In this document: in pieces, positions 29,942 through 39,158 of the stretch
Position numbering within the stretch: position 1 is the first letter of the stretch
How the letters are laid out: every line of letters starts with the position of its first letter
DNA from: Proteus sp. FME41
Lineage (GTDB): Bacteria; Pseudomonadota; Gammaproteobacteria; Enterobacterales; Enterobacteriaceae
Assembly (NCBI RefSeq): GCF_014897315.1
Contig: NZ_JABUYL010000001.1
Location: 434,001-498,000 of the forward strand
Reading direction: 5' to 3'
DNA: 64,000 nucleotides
Notes under the pieces: generated by a model
The model's database searches: none
What the model saw: the letters and a program-made list of their open reading frames with translations, nothing else
What the model was told of the DNA's origin: nothing
Translations under genes and position numbers: made by a program

Positions 29942-32314
29942 ATGTCCAGCAATAGCCTCACCCCGTGCAATGTGCTTTGGTATAACCAATTAGGTATGAA
30001 TGACGTTGATCGTGTTGGTGGGAAAAATGCTTCCCTCGGTGAAATGATCACAAACCTAGCGGAACTGGGTGTTTCTGTTCCTAATGGGTTTGCTACCACA
30101 GCGCAAGCGTTTAATGATTTTCTGGAACAGAGCGGTATCAATCAGCGTATTTATGAATTGCTTGATAGCGTTAATGTTGATGATGTTCATCAACTGACCC
30201 AAGCAGGTAATCAAATTCGCCAATGGGTAATTGATACACCTTTTACACCCCAGTTTGAAAAAGATATCCGTGATGCTTATCTCACATTAAGTGAAGGTGA
30301 GTCAGAGGCTTCTTTTGCTGTTCGTTCATCTGCAACAGCAGAAGATATGCCTGATGCTTCTTTTGCTGGCCAACAAGAGACGTTTTTAAACGTTCAAGGT
30401 ATTGATGCCATTCTCATTGCGATTAAACATGTATTTGCTTCGTTATTTAACGACCGAGCAATCTCTTATCGTGTTCATCAGGGCTATGATCACCGCGGTG
30501 TTGCATTATCTGCAGGGGTTCAACGTATGGTGCGTTCTGATCTTGCCTCTTCTGGTGTGATGTTTACCATTGATACAGAATCTGGTTTTGATCAAGTTGT
30601 CTTTATTACATCAGCTTATGGTTTGGGTGAAATGGTTGTACAGGGCGCAGTTAACCCAGATGAGTTCTATGTACATAAGCCAACTTTAGCAAAAGGCCTT
30701 CCTTCTATTGTGCGTCGTAACTTAGGTTCTAAAAAGATCCAAATGGTTTACGCAGACAGTATTGAGCATGGCAAACAAGTCCGTATTGAAGATACATCAG
30801 AATCACTGCGCAATCGTTTTTCTTTGACTGATGATGAAGTTCAAGAGCTGGCTAAACAAGCCGTATTGATTGAACGTCACTATGGTCGTCCAATGGATAT
30901 TGAGTGGGCTAAAGATGGACATAACGGTCGTTTGTATATCGTACAAGCACGCCCTGAAACGGTGCGTTCAAACCAGCAAGTGATGGAGCGCTATCAGTTA
31001 AATGAAAGTGGTTCTGTTATTATTGAAGGTCGTGCTATTGGTCACCGCATTGGTACAGGTACAGTCAAAGTTATTCATAATTTAAACGAGATGGATAGAA
31101 TTGAAGCGGGTGATGTACTTGTTACCGATATGACAGACCCAGATTGGGAACCTATCATGAAAAAGGCCTCCGCAATAGTAACTAATCGTGGAGGTAGAAC
31201 TTGCCACGCGGCGATTATTGCGCGTGAGTTGGGCATTCCAGCGGTTGTTGGTTGTGGTGATGCCACAGAATGCATTACTGAAGGACAAGTAGTTACCGTT
31301 TCTTGTGCTGAAGGCGACACTGGGTTTGTTTATGATGGTAAACTGAATTTTTCTATTCAGAGCTCCGCAATCGATAACATGCCTGAACTTGACTTGAAAA
31401 TCATGATGAACGTCGGCAATCCTGATCGGGCATTTGATTTTGCAGGTTTACCCAATGATGGTGTAGGTCTGGCACGTTTAGAATTTATCATCAACCGTAT
31501 GATTGGTGTTCATCCTCGTGCATTATTAGAATATGACGATCAAAGCGATGCGTTAAAAGCGGAAATTAACGAGATGATGGCAGGTTATGAATCTCCTGTT
31601 GAATATTACATTAGTAAATTAACGGAAGGGATTGCGACATTAGCCGCAGCATTCTGGCCTAAACGCGTTATTGTACGTTTATCTGACTTCAAATCTAACG
31701 AGTATGCCAACTTAGTGGGTGGCGATCGGTATGAGCCTCATGAAGAAAATCCGATGTTAGGATTCCGTGGTGCAGGTCGTTATGTGTCTGATGATTTCCG
31801 CCGCTGTTTCGCCTTAGAATGTGAAGCGGTAAAACGAGTTCGTAATGATATGGGCTTAGATAATGTCGAAGTGATGATCCCATTTGTTCGTACAGTACGC
31901 CAAGCTGAAGAAGTGATTGAAGAATTAGCGGTAAATGGCTTGAAACGAGGTGAGAATGGCTTAAAAGTCATTATGATGTGTGAGATCCCATCAAATGCTT
32001 TATTAGCGGATAAATTCTTAGAACATTTTGACGGTTTTTCTATCGGTTCTAACGACATGACCCAATTAACATTAGGACTTGATCGTGATTCCGGTGTGGT
32101 GTCTTCGCTGTTTGATGAGCGTAATGATGCTGTGAAAGCGTTATTATCAATGGCGATTCAATCCGCTAAGCGTAACGGTAAATACGTGGGAATTTGTGGA
32201 CAAGGCCCTTCTGACCATGAAGATTTCGCACAATGGTTAATGGAAGAAGGAATTGATAGTTTATCCTTAAATCCAGATACCGTAATTAAAACTTGGGTTA
32301 AATTAGCACAATAG
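29942..32314 (+). CDS. ppsA: Phosphoenolpyruvate synthase
   Basis: Makes PEP from pyruvate and ATP for gluconeogenesis. The start at 29942 ([15 protein letters not shown]) follows AAGGA and gives 790 residues, against 792 in E. coli; an extension to 29918 is unlikely. Domains in order: an N-terminal ATP-grasp-like nucleotide-binding domain ([19 protein letters not shown], about 120-138), the swivelling phosphohistidine domain ([19 protein letters not shown], catalytic His about 420), and the C-terminal PEP/pyruvate barrel with [16 protein letters not shown] and the acid/base Cys in [10 protein letters not shown]. Paired with divergent ppsR. Confidence 0.98.
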   Translation: MSSNSLTPCNVLWYNQLGMNDVDRVGGKNASLGEMITNLAELGVSVPNGFATTAQAFNDFLEQSGINQRIYELLDSVNVDDVHQLTQAGNQIRQWVIDTPFTPQFEKDIRDAYLTLSEGESEASFAVRSSATAEDMPDASFAGQQETFLNVQGIDAILIAIKHVFASLFNDRAISYRVHQGYDHRGVALSAGVQRMVRSDLASSGVMFTIDTESGFDQVVFITSAYGLGEMVVQGAVNPDEFYVHKPTLAKGLPSIVRRNLGSKKIQMVYADSIEHGKQVRIEDTSESLRNRFSLTDDEVQELAKQAVLIERHYGRPMDIEWAKDGHNGRLYIVQARPETVRSNQQVMERYQLNESGSVIIEGRAIGHRIGTGTVKVIHNLNEMDRIEAGDVLVTDMTDPDWEPIMKKASAIVTNRGGRTCHAAIIARELGIPAVVGCGDATECITEGQVVTVSCAEGDTGFVYDGKLNFSIQSSAIDNMPELDLKIMMNVGNPDRAFDFAGLPNDGVGLARLEFIINRMIGVHPRALLEYDDQSDALKAEINEMMAGYESPVEYYISKLTEGIATLAAAFWPKRVIVRLSDFKSNEYANLVGGDRYEPHEENPMLGFRGAGRYVSDDFRRCFALECEAVKRVRNDMGLDNVEVMIPFVRTVRQAEEVIEELAVNGLKRGENGLKVIMMCEIPSNALLADKFLEHFDGFSIGSNDMTQLTLGLDRDSGVVSSLFDERNDAVKALLSMAIQSAKRNGKYVGICGQGPSDHEDFAQWLMEEGIDSLSLNPDTVIKTWVKLAQ

Positions 32315-32337
32315 AATTAATATAATCATCAATAAGT

Positions 32338-32368
32338 AAAAGCTCACAAAATAATGTGAGCTTTTTTT
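32338..32368 (+). terminator. Intrinsic terminator after ppsA
   Basis: Stem agctcaca (32341-32348) and tgtgagct (32355-32362), extended by AAA/TTT, then a run of T. It faces the rprA terminator. Confidence 0.9.
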
Positions 32369-32390
32369 ATACAATTATTAAATAATAGGC

Positions 32391-32490
32391 AAAAAAAAAG
32401 CCTATCATGGGCTGACAGGCAAAGACTACACACAGCAATATTTTATATTCTTTCATCCCGCCAATTAATTTATTAATATGAAAGGCGAAA
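32391..32490 (-). ncRNA. rprA: Small regulatory RNA RprA
   Basis: On the minus strand the sequence ttgctgtgtgtagtctttgc (within 32419-32440) is identical to the 3' half of E. coli RprA as I remember it. It is followed by a GC-rich hairpin (gcctgtc/gataggc, one G-T wobble) and nine or more T, an Hfq-type terminator. Upstream lie attaat-aa-attaat (32465-32478) and cgcc/ggcg arms (32457-32487) that form the 5' stem-loop. The place, downstream of ydiK in the same direction, is the E. coli location. RprA is a stress sRNA that, with Hfq, activates rpoS translation and is switched on by the Rcs phosphorelay. The 3' end is well placed; the 5' end (about 32490) is an estimate. Confidence 0.85.
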
Positions 32491-32531
32491 TCATTAATTC
32501 GATGAAACATTTGTTTCGTTGATATTTATAT

Positions 32532-32545
32532 TAAGAGAAATACGT
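32532..32545 (-). promoter_or_regulatory. Candidate RcsB box upstream of rprA
   Basis: taagagaaatacgt fits 11 of 14 positions of the RcsAB-box pattern TRVGAAWAWTSYGR. Its centre lies about 49 bases upstream of the estimated rprA start. A second partial match, taagaattatctca, lies at 32557-32570. RcsB control is known for E. coli rprA and inferred here. Confidence 0.4.
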
Positions 32546-32728
32546 TAGTTATGCTCTAAGAATTATCTCAATAAAAAGAATATTGGTTTATTTAAAAGTG
32601 AATATAACTTGCTGGTAACAAACAGGTTTAAAAAAATGTAATTTGTTTCAAATTGTAAGTTTGAATATAAAAATATAATAAATTACTCCTAAATTGATAA
32701 TCTTTATTAAACTTTGAGCGGTTATTTT

Positions 32729-32760
32729 AGACCATGTAAGTAGCTACACTTACATGGTCT
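32729..32760 (-). terminator. Long perfect inverted repeat after ydiK
   Basis: 13-bp perfect arms, agaccatgtaagt (32729-32741) and acttacatggtct (32748-32760), with a 6-base loop. It lies 8 bases beyond the ydiK stop, between ydiK and rprA. The T-tract is weak on both strands, so termination is likely but not certain. Confidence 0.65.
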
Positions 32761-32768
32761 ATTATTAT

Positions 32769-33881
32769 TTATTCTTTTTCGATAAAGTTTTTATTCATAA
32801 ATTCTACTGTTTCAGTTAAATCAGGATTAGGTTTTGGTACTTCATTAATCCATGCATTTAATAAACTATGTGCAACAGCAAGAACAACAGGGCCGATAAA
32901 TAATCCAATCATACCTAATGTTAAAATCCCCCCAATAACACCAGTGAGAATTAACACCATCGGTAAATCAGCTCCCATTTTGATTAAATAAGGTCGTAAT
33001 ATACCGTCCATGGTTGCAACCGCACCGCCCCAAATTACCATTACGATGCCCCAAGTGGTATCACCCGTCCAGAATAGCCATAAAACGGACGGGATCAGCA
33101 CTAATAAAGGCCCTATTTGCGCGAGACAACAAATAAACATGATAACGGTTAATACGGTAGCATAAGGTACACCAGAGACAGCAAGGCCAACACCACCAAC
33201 AATGGCTTGAATTAACGCAGTTAATACCACACCTAGAGCCACTGCACGTATAGACATGGATGCCAGTAAAATAGCCGCATCACCACGTTGGCCCGCCAAG
33301 CGAATCGCAAAATGGCGTAACCAAGCAACAACGTTTTCACCTTGTAAAAACAGTAAGCCAGAAAATAACAACATCACACCTAAATGTAAGGCAAATCGAC
33401 CGATATTTAAGGCTTGAGCAAAAAACCAGTTTGCCGCTTGCCCAACATAAGGTTGGATTTTGGTGATTAACGCATTGCCACCAGAGACAAGAATAGAGTG
33501 CCATGTGTCATAAAGTTTACTTCCTATCATGGGAATATCATTTAACCACAATAGTTGAGGAGGCTGAATATTCGAAGGTGATTTTGCTAATTCAATTAAT
33601 GGCGCACTATTATCGATAACACTGCTAATTAACAAGATAATGGGAATAACAAAGATCAGTAATATCAAGATCATCATTATCATGGTAGATAGCCAACGAT
33701 ATTTTACACGTTTTTCAATAATAAGAAGTAATGGCCATGTCGCAACAACAATCATTCCAGCCCAAATAAAGCCCACGATAAAGGGATTAAGTATCCAAAA
33801 ACTGGCGATAATAAAAAAAGAAATAAAAAGAACAGTGAATAAAACTTTGGGTATATCTGTATGGATCTGCGGTTTTTCCAT
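32769..33881 (-). CDS. ydiK: AI-2E family membrane protein YdiK
   Basis: Inner-membrane protein of the AI-2E/PerM transporter family, 370 residues with about eight transmembrane helices and a large cytoplasmic or amphipathic stretch (about 85-155). The glycine-rich C-terminal ILTGVIGGILTLGMIGLFIGPVVLAVAH is the family signature. The substrate is unknown for YdiK. It is followed on the same strand by rprA, as in E. coli, and is divergent from ydiJ. Confidence 0.92.
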   Translation of the reverse strand: MEKPQIHTDIPKVLFTVLFISFFIIASFWILNPFIVGFIWAGMIVVATWPLLLIIEKRVKYRWLSTMIMMILILLIFVIPIILLISSVIDNSAPLIELAKSPSNIQPPQLLWLNDIPMIGSKLYDTWHSILVSGGNALITKIQPYVGQAANWFFAQALNIGRFALHLGVMLLFSGLLFLQGENVVAWLRHFAIRLAGQRGDAAILLASMSIRAVALGVVLTALIQAIVGGVGLAVSGVPYATVLTVIMFICCLAQIGPLLVLIPSVLWLFWTGDTTWGIVMVIWGGAVATMDGILRPYLIKMGADLPMVLILTGVIGGILTLGMIGLFIGPVVLAVAHSLLNAWINEVPKPNPDLTETVEFMNKNFIEKE

Positions 33882-34097
33882 GGTTTTAAATCCCTACACG
33901 AATAAAAATGCTAGAAGCAGATGAATTAACATTGCAAATATCACGTTGTTTATATCACTACGCAATTTGCCAGAATTGTATGATAAGGTGAACAGGTATC
34001 GGTCTGAAAGTACAAAATGAAGCAATGTACCTATTGGCATACATTTCAACGTCTAAAATTAAGCAATGTGGACTATTAGATTAAAGAGCTATAACAC

Positions 34098-37000
34098 ATG
34101 ATCCCACGTATATCACAAGCACCGCAAGTTAGTGAACTCACAATTGAATTTCTTGATACTCTTCGAAAAAATGGTTTCACTGGTGATATTTCCAGCAGCT
34201 ACGCTGATAGACTCACTATGGCAACAGATAATAGTATTTATCAGCTATTGCCACAGGCTGTTGTTTTTCCTCGCTCAACAGCCGACGTCACTATTATAGC
34301 ACGGTTAGTTGATGAACCTCGTTTTCACTCACTTTCACTAACGCCAAGAGGCGGTGGAACAGGAACCAATGGACAGGCTTTAACTGACGGCATTGTGGTT
34401 GATTTATCTCGTTTTATGAAACGTATTATTGAGATAAACCCAGAAGAGGGTTGGGTAAAAGTTGAGGTGGGTGTAATAAAAGATGAACTTAACCTTTTTT
34501 TAAAGCCGTATGGCTTCTTTTTTGCGCCAGAGCTTTCTACCAGTAACCGCGCCACATTAGGTGGCATGATTAATACCGATGCATCAGGGCAAGGTTCTAT
34601 GGTTTATGGTAAAACCTCTGATCACGTTCTTGGTGTTCGGGCTGTACTTTTAGGCGGTGAACTCCTTGAAACCCGTGCTATGGATACTGCTCTTGCTGAA
34701 AATATTGCTAAAGAAAGCTCAGCGATGGGTAAGGTTTATCGAACCGTTTTATCGCGTTGTAAAGAGCAACGAAAACTTATTCTTGAAAAATTTCCTAAAC
34801 TAAACCGTTTTTTAACGGGTTATGATTTGCGCCATGTTTTTAGTGATGACATGAAACGCTTTGATTTAACAAGAATATTAACAGGTTCAGAAGGAACGCT
34901 TGCGTTTATTACAGAGGCAACGCTGGATATTACACCGATCCCCAAGCAGCGCAGTTTAGTGAATGTAAAATATGACTCTTTTGATTCAGCATTACGTAAC
35001 GCGCCTTTTCTTGTTAAAGCGAACGCACTTTCTGTTGAAACAGTTGATTCCAAAGTATTAAACCTTGCTCGTGAAGATATTGTGTGGCATTCCGTCAAAG
35101 AATTGATCACGGATGTGCCTGATAAAGATATGCAAGGGCTTAATATTGTTGAATTTGCCGGTGATGATAAAGCATTGATTTATTCTCAAGTGACATCATT
35201 ATGCCAACGTTTAGACGTATTAATGAAAGAAGGGAAAGGTGGCGTTATTGGCTACCAAGTGTGTGATGATTTAGCAGATATTAACCGTATTTATGCTATG
35301 CGTAAAAAAGCGGTAGGTTTATTAGGTAATGCAAAAGGGCGGGCAAAGCCAATTCCTTTTGTGGAAGATACCTGTGTACCACCAGAACATCTTGCAGATT
35401 ATATTACAGAATTTAGGGCGTTGCTCGATGGACATCAGCTCAATTACGGTATGTTTGGTCATGTTGATGCGGGTGTCTTACATGTAAGGCCTGCACTGGA
35501 TATGTGTGATCCACAACAAGAGCTATTAATGAAATCTATTTCAGATGACATTGTTGCATTGACTGCTAAATATGGTGGATTGCTTTGGGGCGAACATGGA
35601 AAAGGTTTTAGAGCGCAATACAGTCCTGATTTTTTTGGCGAAACGCTTTATCATGAACTGCGCCAAATCAAAACGGTGTTCGATCCTCGAAATAGACTTA
35701 ACCCTGGGAAAATCTGCCCTCCATTAGAGGTTGATGAACCTATGAAACAGGTTGATACCCTTAAACGAGGCACCTTTGATCGCACTATTCCATTATCTGT
35801 TCGTCAAGATTTTAAAGGAGCTTTAGACTGTAATGGTAATGGGCTTTGCTTTAATTTTGATGCGAAAAGCCCAATGTGCCCTTCAATGAAAATTAGCGGA
35901 CAACGCATTCATTCACCTAAAGGACGAGCGGCACTTGTGAGAGAATGGTTGCGGTTATTAACCGAGCAAGGTGTTAGCCCAAAACAACTTGAATCAAGTC
36001 TTGAAAATAACAAGCCAAGTTTAAGGGGCTTGATAGAAAAGACGCGCAATACATGGAAAGCCAAACGTGGTGAATATGATTTCTCACATGAGGTGAAAGC
36101 AGCCATGAATGGCTGTTTAGCCTGTAAAGCATGTTCAACTCAGTGTCCGATTAAAATTGATGTGCCATCATTTCGTTCAAAATTTACGGAACTGTACCAC
36201 CAGCGCTATTTACGCCCATTAAAAGACCATATTGTTGCTAATGTTGAACTAACAACGCCAATAATGGCTAAAGCGCCGGGGTTCTTTAATTTCTTTATGA
36301 AGCAACCCTTGATACAGTCATTAAGTAAACATACGATTGGTATGGTCGATTTACCATTACTATCATCACCAACGTTAAAACAGCAACTCGCAGGTCATCA
36401 AGCTTTAACGATGACGCTAGAAGATTTAGAGCGCTTATCAGATAAGCAACGGAGTCATTATGTGTTGGTGGTGCAAGATCCTTTTACCAGCTATTACGAT
36501 GCAAAAGTAGTTGCTGATTTTATCAAACTGATTGAAAAAATTGGATTTAAACCTGTTTTGCTGCCGTTTTCACCGAATGGTAAAGCGCAACATATTAAAG
36601 GTTTTTTACAACAATTTAGTAAAACAGCGCAAAAAACCTCAACCATGCTTAATCGTGTTGCTCAATTAGGTATTCCAATGGTGGGGGTTGATCCAGCATT
36701 AGTGCTTTGTTATCGCGATGAATATCGTGAAATACTGGGTGATAAGCGTGGTGATTTTAATGTTCAACTTGTTCATGAATGGCTAAATAAATTAGTGAAT
36801 GAACCAATAGCTGTTCGCGATGATGCTGAAAAATGGTATCTTTTCGGCCACTGCACCGAAGTGACGGCGCTTCCACTAAGCATGAAACAGTGGCAGACAA
36901 TTTTTCAACGTTATGGACAGCAACTCGAATTTGTTAGCACAGGATGTTGTGGAATGGCAGGAACTTATGGACATGAGCTGAATAATTATGAAAATTCATT

Positions 37001-37154
37001 AGGAATTTACCAACTCTCATGGGGTAATGCATTAAAAACATTACCCACTATGCGTTGCTTAAGTACAGGGTACTCATGTCGTAGCCAAGTAAAACGTATT
37101 GATAATATTGAGCTAAAACACCCACTACAGGCGCTACTGGAGATTATGCCATGA
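34098..37154 (+). CDS. ydiJ: FAD/Fe-S D-2-hydroxyglutarate dehydrogenase-type oxidoreductase YdiJ
   Basis: A large fused flavo-iron-sulfur enzyme of 1018 residues, as in E. coli, where YdiJ has been reported to oxidise D-2-hydroxyglutarate. The N-terminal FAD-binding PCMH/VAO domain (about 40-290) has LTPRGGGTGTNGQ and TSGxxDHVLG-type flavin motifs; the FAD-linked oxidase C-terminal domain ends near FDPRNRLNPGKIC (about 530). A ferredoxin-like segment has CLACKACSTQCPI (about 671-683). A C-terminal CCG domain has STGCCGMAG. The stop overlaps menI by 4 bases (ATGA), so the two are translated together. Confidence 0.93.
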   Translation: MIPRISQAPQVSELTIEFLDTLRKNGFTGDISSSYADRLTMATDNSIYQLLPQAVVFPRSTADVTIIARLVDEPRFHSLSLTPRGGGTGTNGQALTDGIVVDLSRFMKRIIEINPEEGWVKVEVGVIKDELNLFLKPYGFFFAPELSTSNRATLGGMINTDASGQGSMVYGKTSDHVLGVRAVLLGGELLETRAMDTALAENIAKESSAMGKVYRTVLSRCKEQRKLILEKFPKLNRFLTGYDLRHVFSDDMKRFDLTRILTGSEGTLAFITEATLDITPIPKQRSLVNVKYDSFDSALRNAPFLVKANALSVETVDSKVLNLAREDIVWHSVKELITDVPDKDMQGLNIVEFAGDDKALIYSQVTSLCQRLDVLMKEGKGGVIGYQVCDDLADINRIYAMRKKAVGLLGNAKGRAKPIPFVEDTCVPPEHLADYITEFRALLDGHQLNYGMFGHVDAGVLHVRPALDMCDPQQELLMKSISDDIVALTAKYGGLLWGEHGKGFRAQYSPDFFGETLYHELRQIKTVFDPRNRLNPGKICPPLEVDEPMKQVDTLKRGTFDRTIPLSVRQDFKGALDCNGNGLCFNFDAKSPMCPSMKISGQRIHSPKGRAALVREWLRLLTEQGVSPKQLESSLENNKPSLRGLIEKTRNTWKAKRGEYDFSHEVKAAMNGCLACKACSTQCPIKIDVPSFRSKFTELYHQRYLRPLKDHIVANVELTTPIMAKAPGFFNFFMKQPLIQSLSKHTIGMVDLPLLSSPTLKQQLAGHQALTMTLEDLERLSDKQRSHYVLVVQDPFTSYYDAKVVADFIKLIEKIGFKPVLLPFSPNGKAQHIKGFLQQFSKTAQKTSTMLNRVAQLGIPMVGVDPALVLCYRDEYREILGDKRGDFNVQLVHEWLNKLVNEPIAVRDDAEKWYLFGHCTEVTALPLSMKQWQTIFQRYGQQLEFVSTGCCGMAGTYGHELNNYENSLGIYQLSWGNALKTLPTMRCLSTGYSCRSQVKRIDNIELKHPLQALLEIMP

Positions 37155-37564
37155 TATGGAAACGTGAAACTACACTAGAGCATCTTAATCATATTGGGCA
37201 AAATAATATGATGAGTCATTTAGGTATCGAATTAACGTGCCTTGGTGATGATTATCTTGAAGGAACAATGCCGGTTGATCACCGTACAAAACAACCTTTA
37301 GGGCTTTTACATGGTGGTGCTTCTGTCGTTTTAGCTGAAACACTGGGATCTGTTGCGGGGTATCTGTGTACCGAAGGTGAACAGAAAATTGTGGGTCTAG
37401 AAATTAACGCTAACCATATTCGCTCAGCTAGAGAAGGTAAGGTTAGAGGTGTGTGTAAACCGATTCATTTAGGTCGTTCGCATCAGGTTTGGTCAATAGA
37501 AATATTTGATGATGAAAATCGTCAGGTGTGTATTTCAAGATTAACCACCTCTGTTATTTCTTAA
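37151..37564 (+). CDS. menI: 1,4-dihydroxy-2-naphthoyl-CoA hydrolase
   Basis: Hot-dog-fold thioesterase of 137 residues, the length of E. coli MenI (YdiI). It releases DHNA from its CoA ester in menaquinone synthesis. The helix motif LGLLHGGASVVLAETLGSVAG carries the catalytic Glu (about 64) and the His-Gly-Gly oxyanion region. The ATG lies within the ydiJ stop (ATGA), the same pairing as in E. coli. Confidence 0.93.
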   Translation: MIWKRETTLEHLNHIGQNNMMSHLGIELTCLGDDYLEGTMPVDHRTKQPLGLLHGGASVVLAETLGSVAGYLCTEGEQKIVGLEINANHIRSAREGKVRGVCKPIHLGRSHQVWSIEIFDDENRQVCISRLTTSVIS

Positions 37565-37577
37565 AAGATAAAAAATG

Positions 37578-37616
37578 AAACGCATAAAGTGAAATACTCG
37601 CTTTATGCGTTTTTTT
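37578..37616 (+). terminator. Intrinsic terminator after menI
   Basis: Arms aaacgcataaag (37578-37589) and ctttatgcgttt (37601-37612) around an 11-base loop, followed by T. Ends the ydiJ-menI unit. Confidence 0.88.
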
Positions 37617-37687
37617 ATGTTTATAGATAATGTCAAAAAGAATAAAAAAGAGAGAAAATAGAAAATATTCTTTATAAAAATTTTATT

Positions 37688-37706
37688 TTTAATGATAATC
37701 ATTATC
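37688..37706 (+). promoter_or_regulatory. Fur box upstream of an unrecognised lipoprotein gene
   Basis: 17 of 19 positions match GATAATGATAATCATTATC, with the core atgataatcattatc intact. It ends 28 bases before the ATG at 37735, a position that would cover the promoter. Confidence 0.85.
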
Positions 37707-37734
37707 TTCATAATAAAAGATAAGACACTCAACA

Positions 37735-38355
37735 ATGTTAACTATTTCAAAATTAAACACCACAGTATTATTAATTACCGGTTTGCTACTTACAGGATGT
37801 GATAATAATTCAACCTCTGAGGCGAGTAATAATATAAGCCATATTCCTGTACAAACAGTATCTGGGTTTAATATGACGTATCCCACCTCATTTTCAATGA
37901 GCAGAGAAGATACTGAAAACTACTTTAAATTATTACCTGATAATGTTCAGGATGTCACAACTGAAATGATAGTCTATAAATCGCAGCCTATTTGTGATTT
38001 GTCAGAGGTTCGTCTGGTTTATTTTAAAATGATCGATGCAATGACTTACGATGTAGAGGCGGGTGCTCAAGGTATTATCGATAATATCGCGATAATAGAT
38101 GGCATGAATGAAATTTCAACATCAATAAAACCATTAACGATCCTTGATGTTGAAAGTAGACATGTGTTGTTTGAAGGAAAGCTAGCAAAAGAGAATGTCA
38201 GTTACGAGGGCGTTTTAGTGGCAGATATTGGCACAAACCGAGTATGGCAGTTACAATTTATTAGCGAAATAAACAGCCAGTCTCATAAACAAAAGTATAG
38301 CCAAATGATTGAATGTACAAATAAATATATCCAAACAATTTCTATAAATGAATAA
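37735..38355 (+). CDS. Putative lipoprotein, Fur-controlled, function unknown
   Basis: I do not recognise this 206-residue protein. It has a lipoprotein signal peptide ending in LLTGC (Cys22); the residue after the Cys is Asp, which in enterobacteria favours retention in the inner membrane. After a Ser/Asn-rich linker (about 24-40) comes a single domain with GFNMTYPTSFSM, a lone central Cys (SQPICDLSE) and a late Cys (MIECTNKYIQ), which may pair. The alternating strand pattern and the final helix recall PsbP/Mog1/DcrB-like folds, a weak guess. It stands alone between menI and suf, behind a strong Fur box. A periplasm-facing role in iron-limited cells is inferred from that box only. Confidence 0.8.
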   Translation: MLTISKLNTTVLLITGLLLTGCDNNSTSEASNNISHIPVQTVSGFNMTYPTSFSMSREDTENYFKLLPDNVQDVTTEMIVYKSQPICDLSEVRLVYFKMIDAMTYDVEAGAQGIIDNIAIIDGMNEISTSIKPLTILDVESRHVLFEGKLAKENVSYEGVLVADIGTNRVWQLQFISEINSQSHKQKYSQMIECTNKYIQTISINE

Positions 38356-38420
38356 ATTCAAAGAGCACACAATACAATAAGAAGTCGCTACACAAGTGGT
38401 GCTATCTTATCTCTTCAAGC

Positions 38421-38488
38421 AAGCATAAAAATAAAAAACAGTAGGGTGTAAATACGGTGGCGTAAATACACATTTTTATGCTTTTTTC
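38421..38488 (+). terminator. Long hairpin with direct repeats between lipoprotein gene and suf
   Basis: Perfect 12-bp arms, aagcataaaaat (38421-38432) and atttttatgctt (38472-38483), followed by TTTT. The 39-base loop contains an inner gtgta/tacac pair and two gtaaatac copies 14 bases apart. It is probably the terminator of the lipoprotein transcript, with an unusually structured loop. No sRNA family is recognised. Confidence 0.6.
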
Positions 38489-38579
38489 TCTCGATTTCAG
38501 TGATAACATATAAAGTGCATTTATAGTGCAACTTATATGCGTATTGTGCGAAATAAAAGAAAAATGAAAAGTTTTATTT

Positions 38580-38610
38580 TTGTCATAAAAAAAGGCAAAA
38601 ATGTTATATT
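38580..38610 (+). promoter_or_regulatory. Candidate suf promoter
   Basis: ttgtca (38580-38585) and tatatt (38605-38610), spacer 19; ttatat one base earlier gives spacer 18. It lies in the AT-rich stretch about 160 bases upstream of sufA. The match is moderate only. Confidence 0.35.
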
Positions 38611-38706
38611 ACATAGCGTTAGAAATAATATTTAACAAATTTAACGCAATAATAGAACAAAAAACATACATTTGCATAATATCCTTTCAAAAGACATGGT
38701 TGAAGT

Positions 38707-38725
38707 GATAAGGGTTATCATTACC
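38707..38725 (+). promoter_or_regulatory. Fur-like box upstream of sufA
   Basis: 15 of 19 positions match the Fur consensus. It ends 47 bases before the sufA ATG. Fur repression of suf is known in E. coli, so the site is plausible. I did not find a confident IscR or OxyR site by eye. Confidence 0.55.
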
Positions 38726-38772
38726 ATTAGTGTCAGGAAAGATATCAATCTCCTTTCAAAATGAGGTCAGAA

Positions 38773-39141
38773 ATGACAAACAACGTTGAAACTTTTTCTC
38801 TTAATGACACAACTTGGCAAGGCATTGAACTGACGGATAACGCAGCAAAGCATATTTGCCATTTAGTTGAGAAAAACCCTGAAAAACAGGGGCTTTCCTT
38901 AAATATCAAACCCTCTGGTTGTACTGGGTATGGTTATGTTATTGAACTCGCTACCGGCCCAAATGAAGATGACATTGTGTATGAACATAATGGTGCAAAA
39001 CTATTTGTTTCATTGAAAGCAATGCCATTTATCGATGGACTGGTTGTTGATTATGTTCGTGAAGGACTTAATCAAATGTTTAAATTTAATAATCCTAAAG
39101 CTCAAAACGTCTGCGGATGTGGTGAGAGCTTCGGGGTATAA
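38773..39141 (+). CDS. sufA: Fe-S cluster assembly A-type carrier SufA
   Basis: Carries Fe-S clusters from the SufBCD scaffold to target proteins. The start at 38773 is preceded by GAGG and yields 122 residues, exactly the E. coli length; an extension to 38761 adds four residues. The three A-type cysteines are present: SGCTGYGY and the C-terminal CGCGESFGV. It is the first gene of sufABCDSE. Confidence 0.97.
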   Translation: MTNNVETFSLNDTTWQGIELTDNAAKHICHLVEKNPEKQGLSLNIKPSGCTGYGYVIELATGPNEDDIVYEHNGAKLFVSLKAMPFIDGLVVDYVREGLNQMFKFNNPKAQNVCGCGESFGV

Positions 39142-39158
39142 CATAGTGAAGTCAGATT

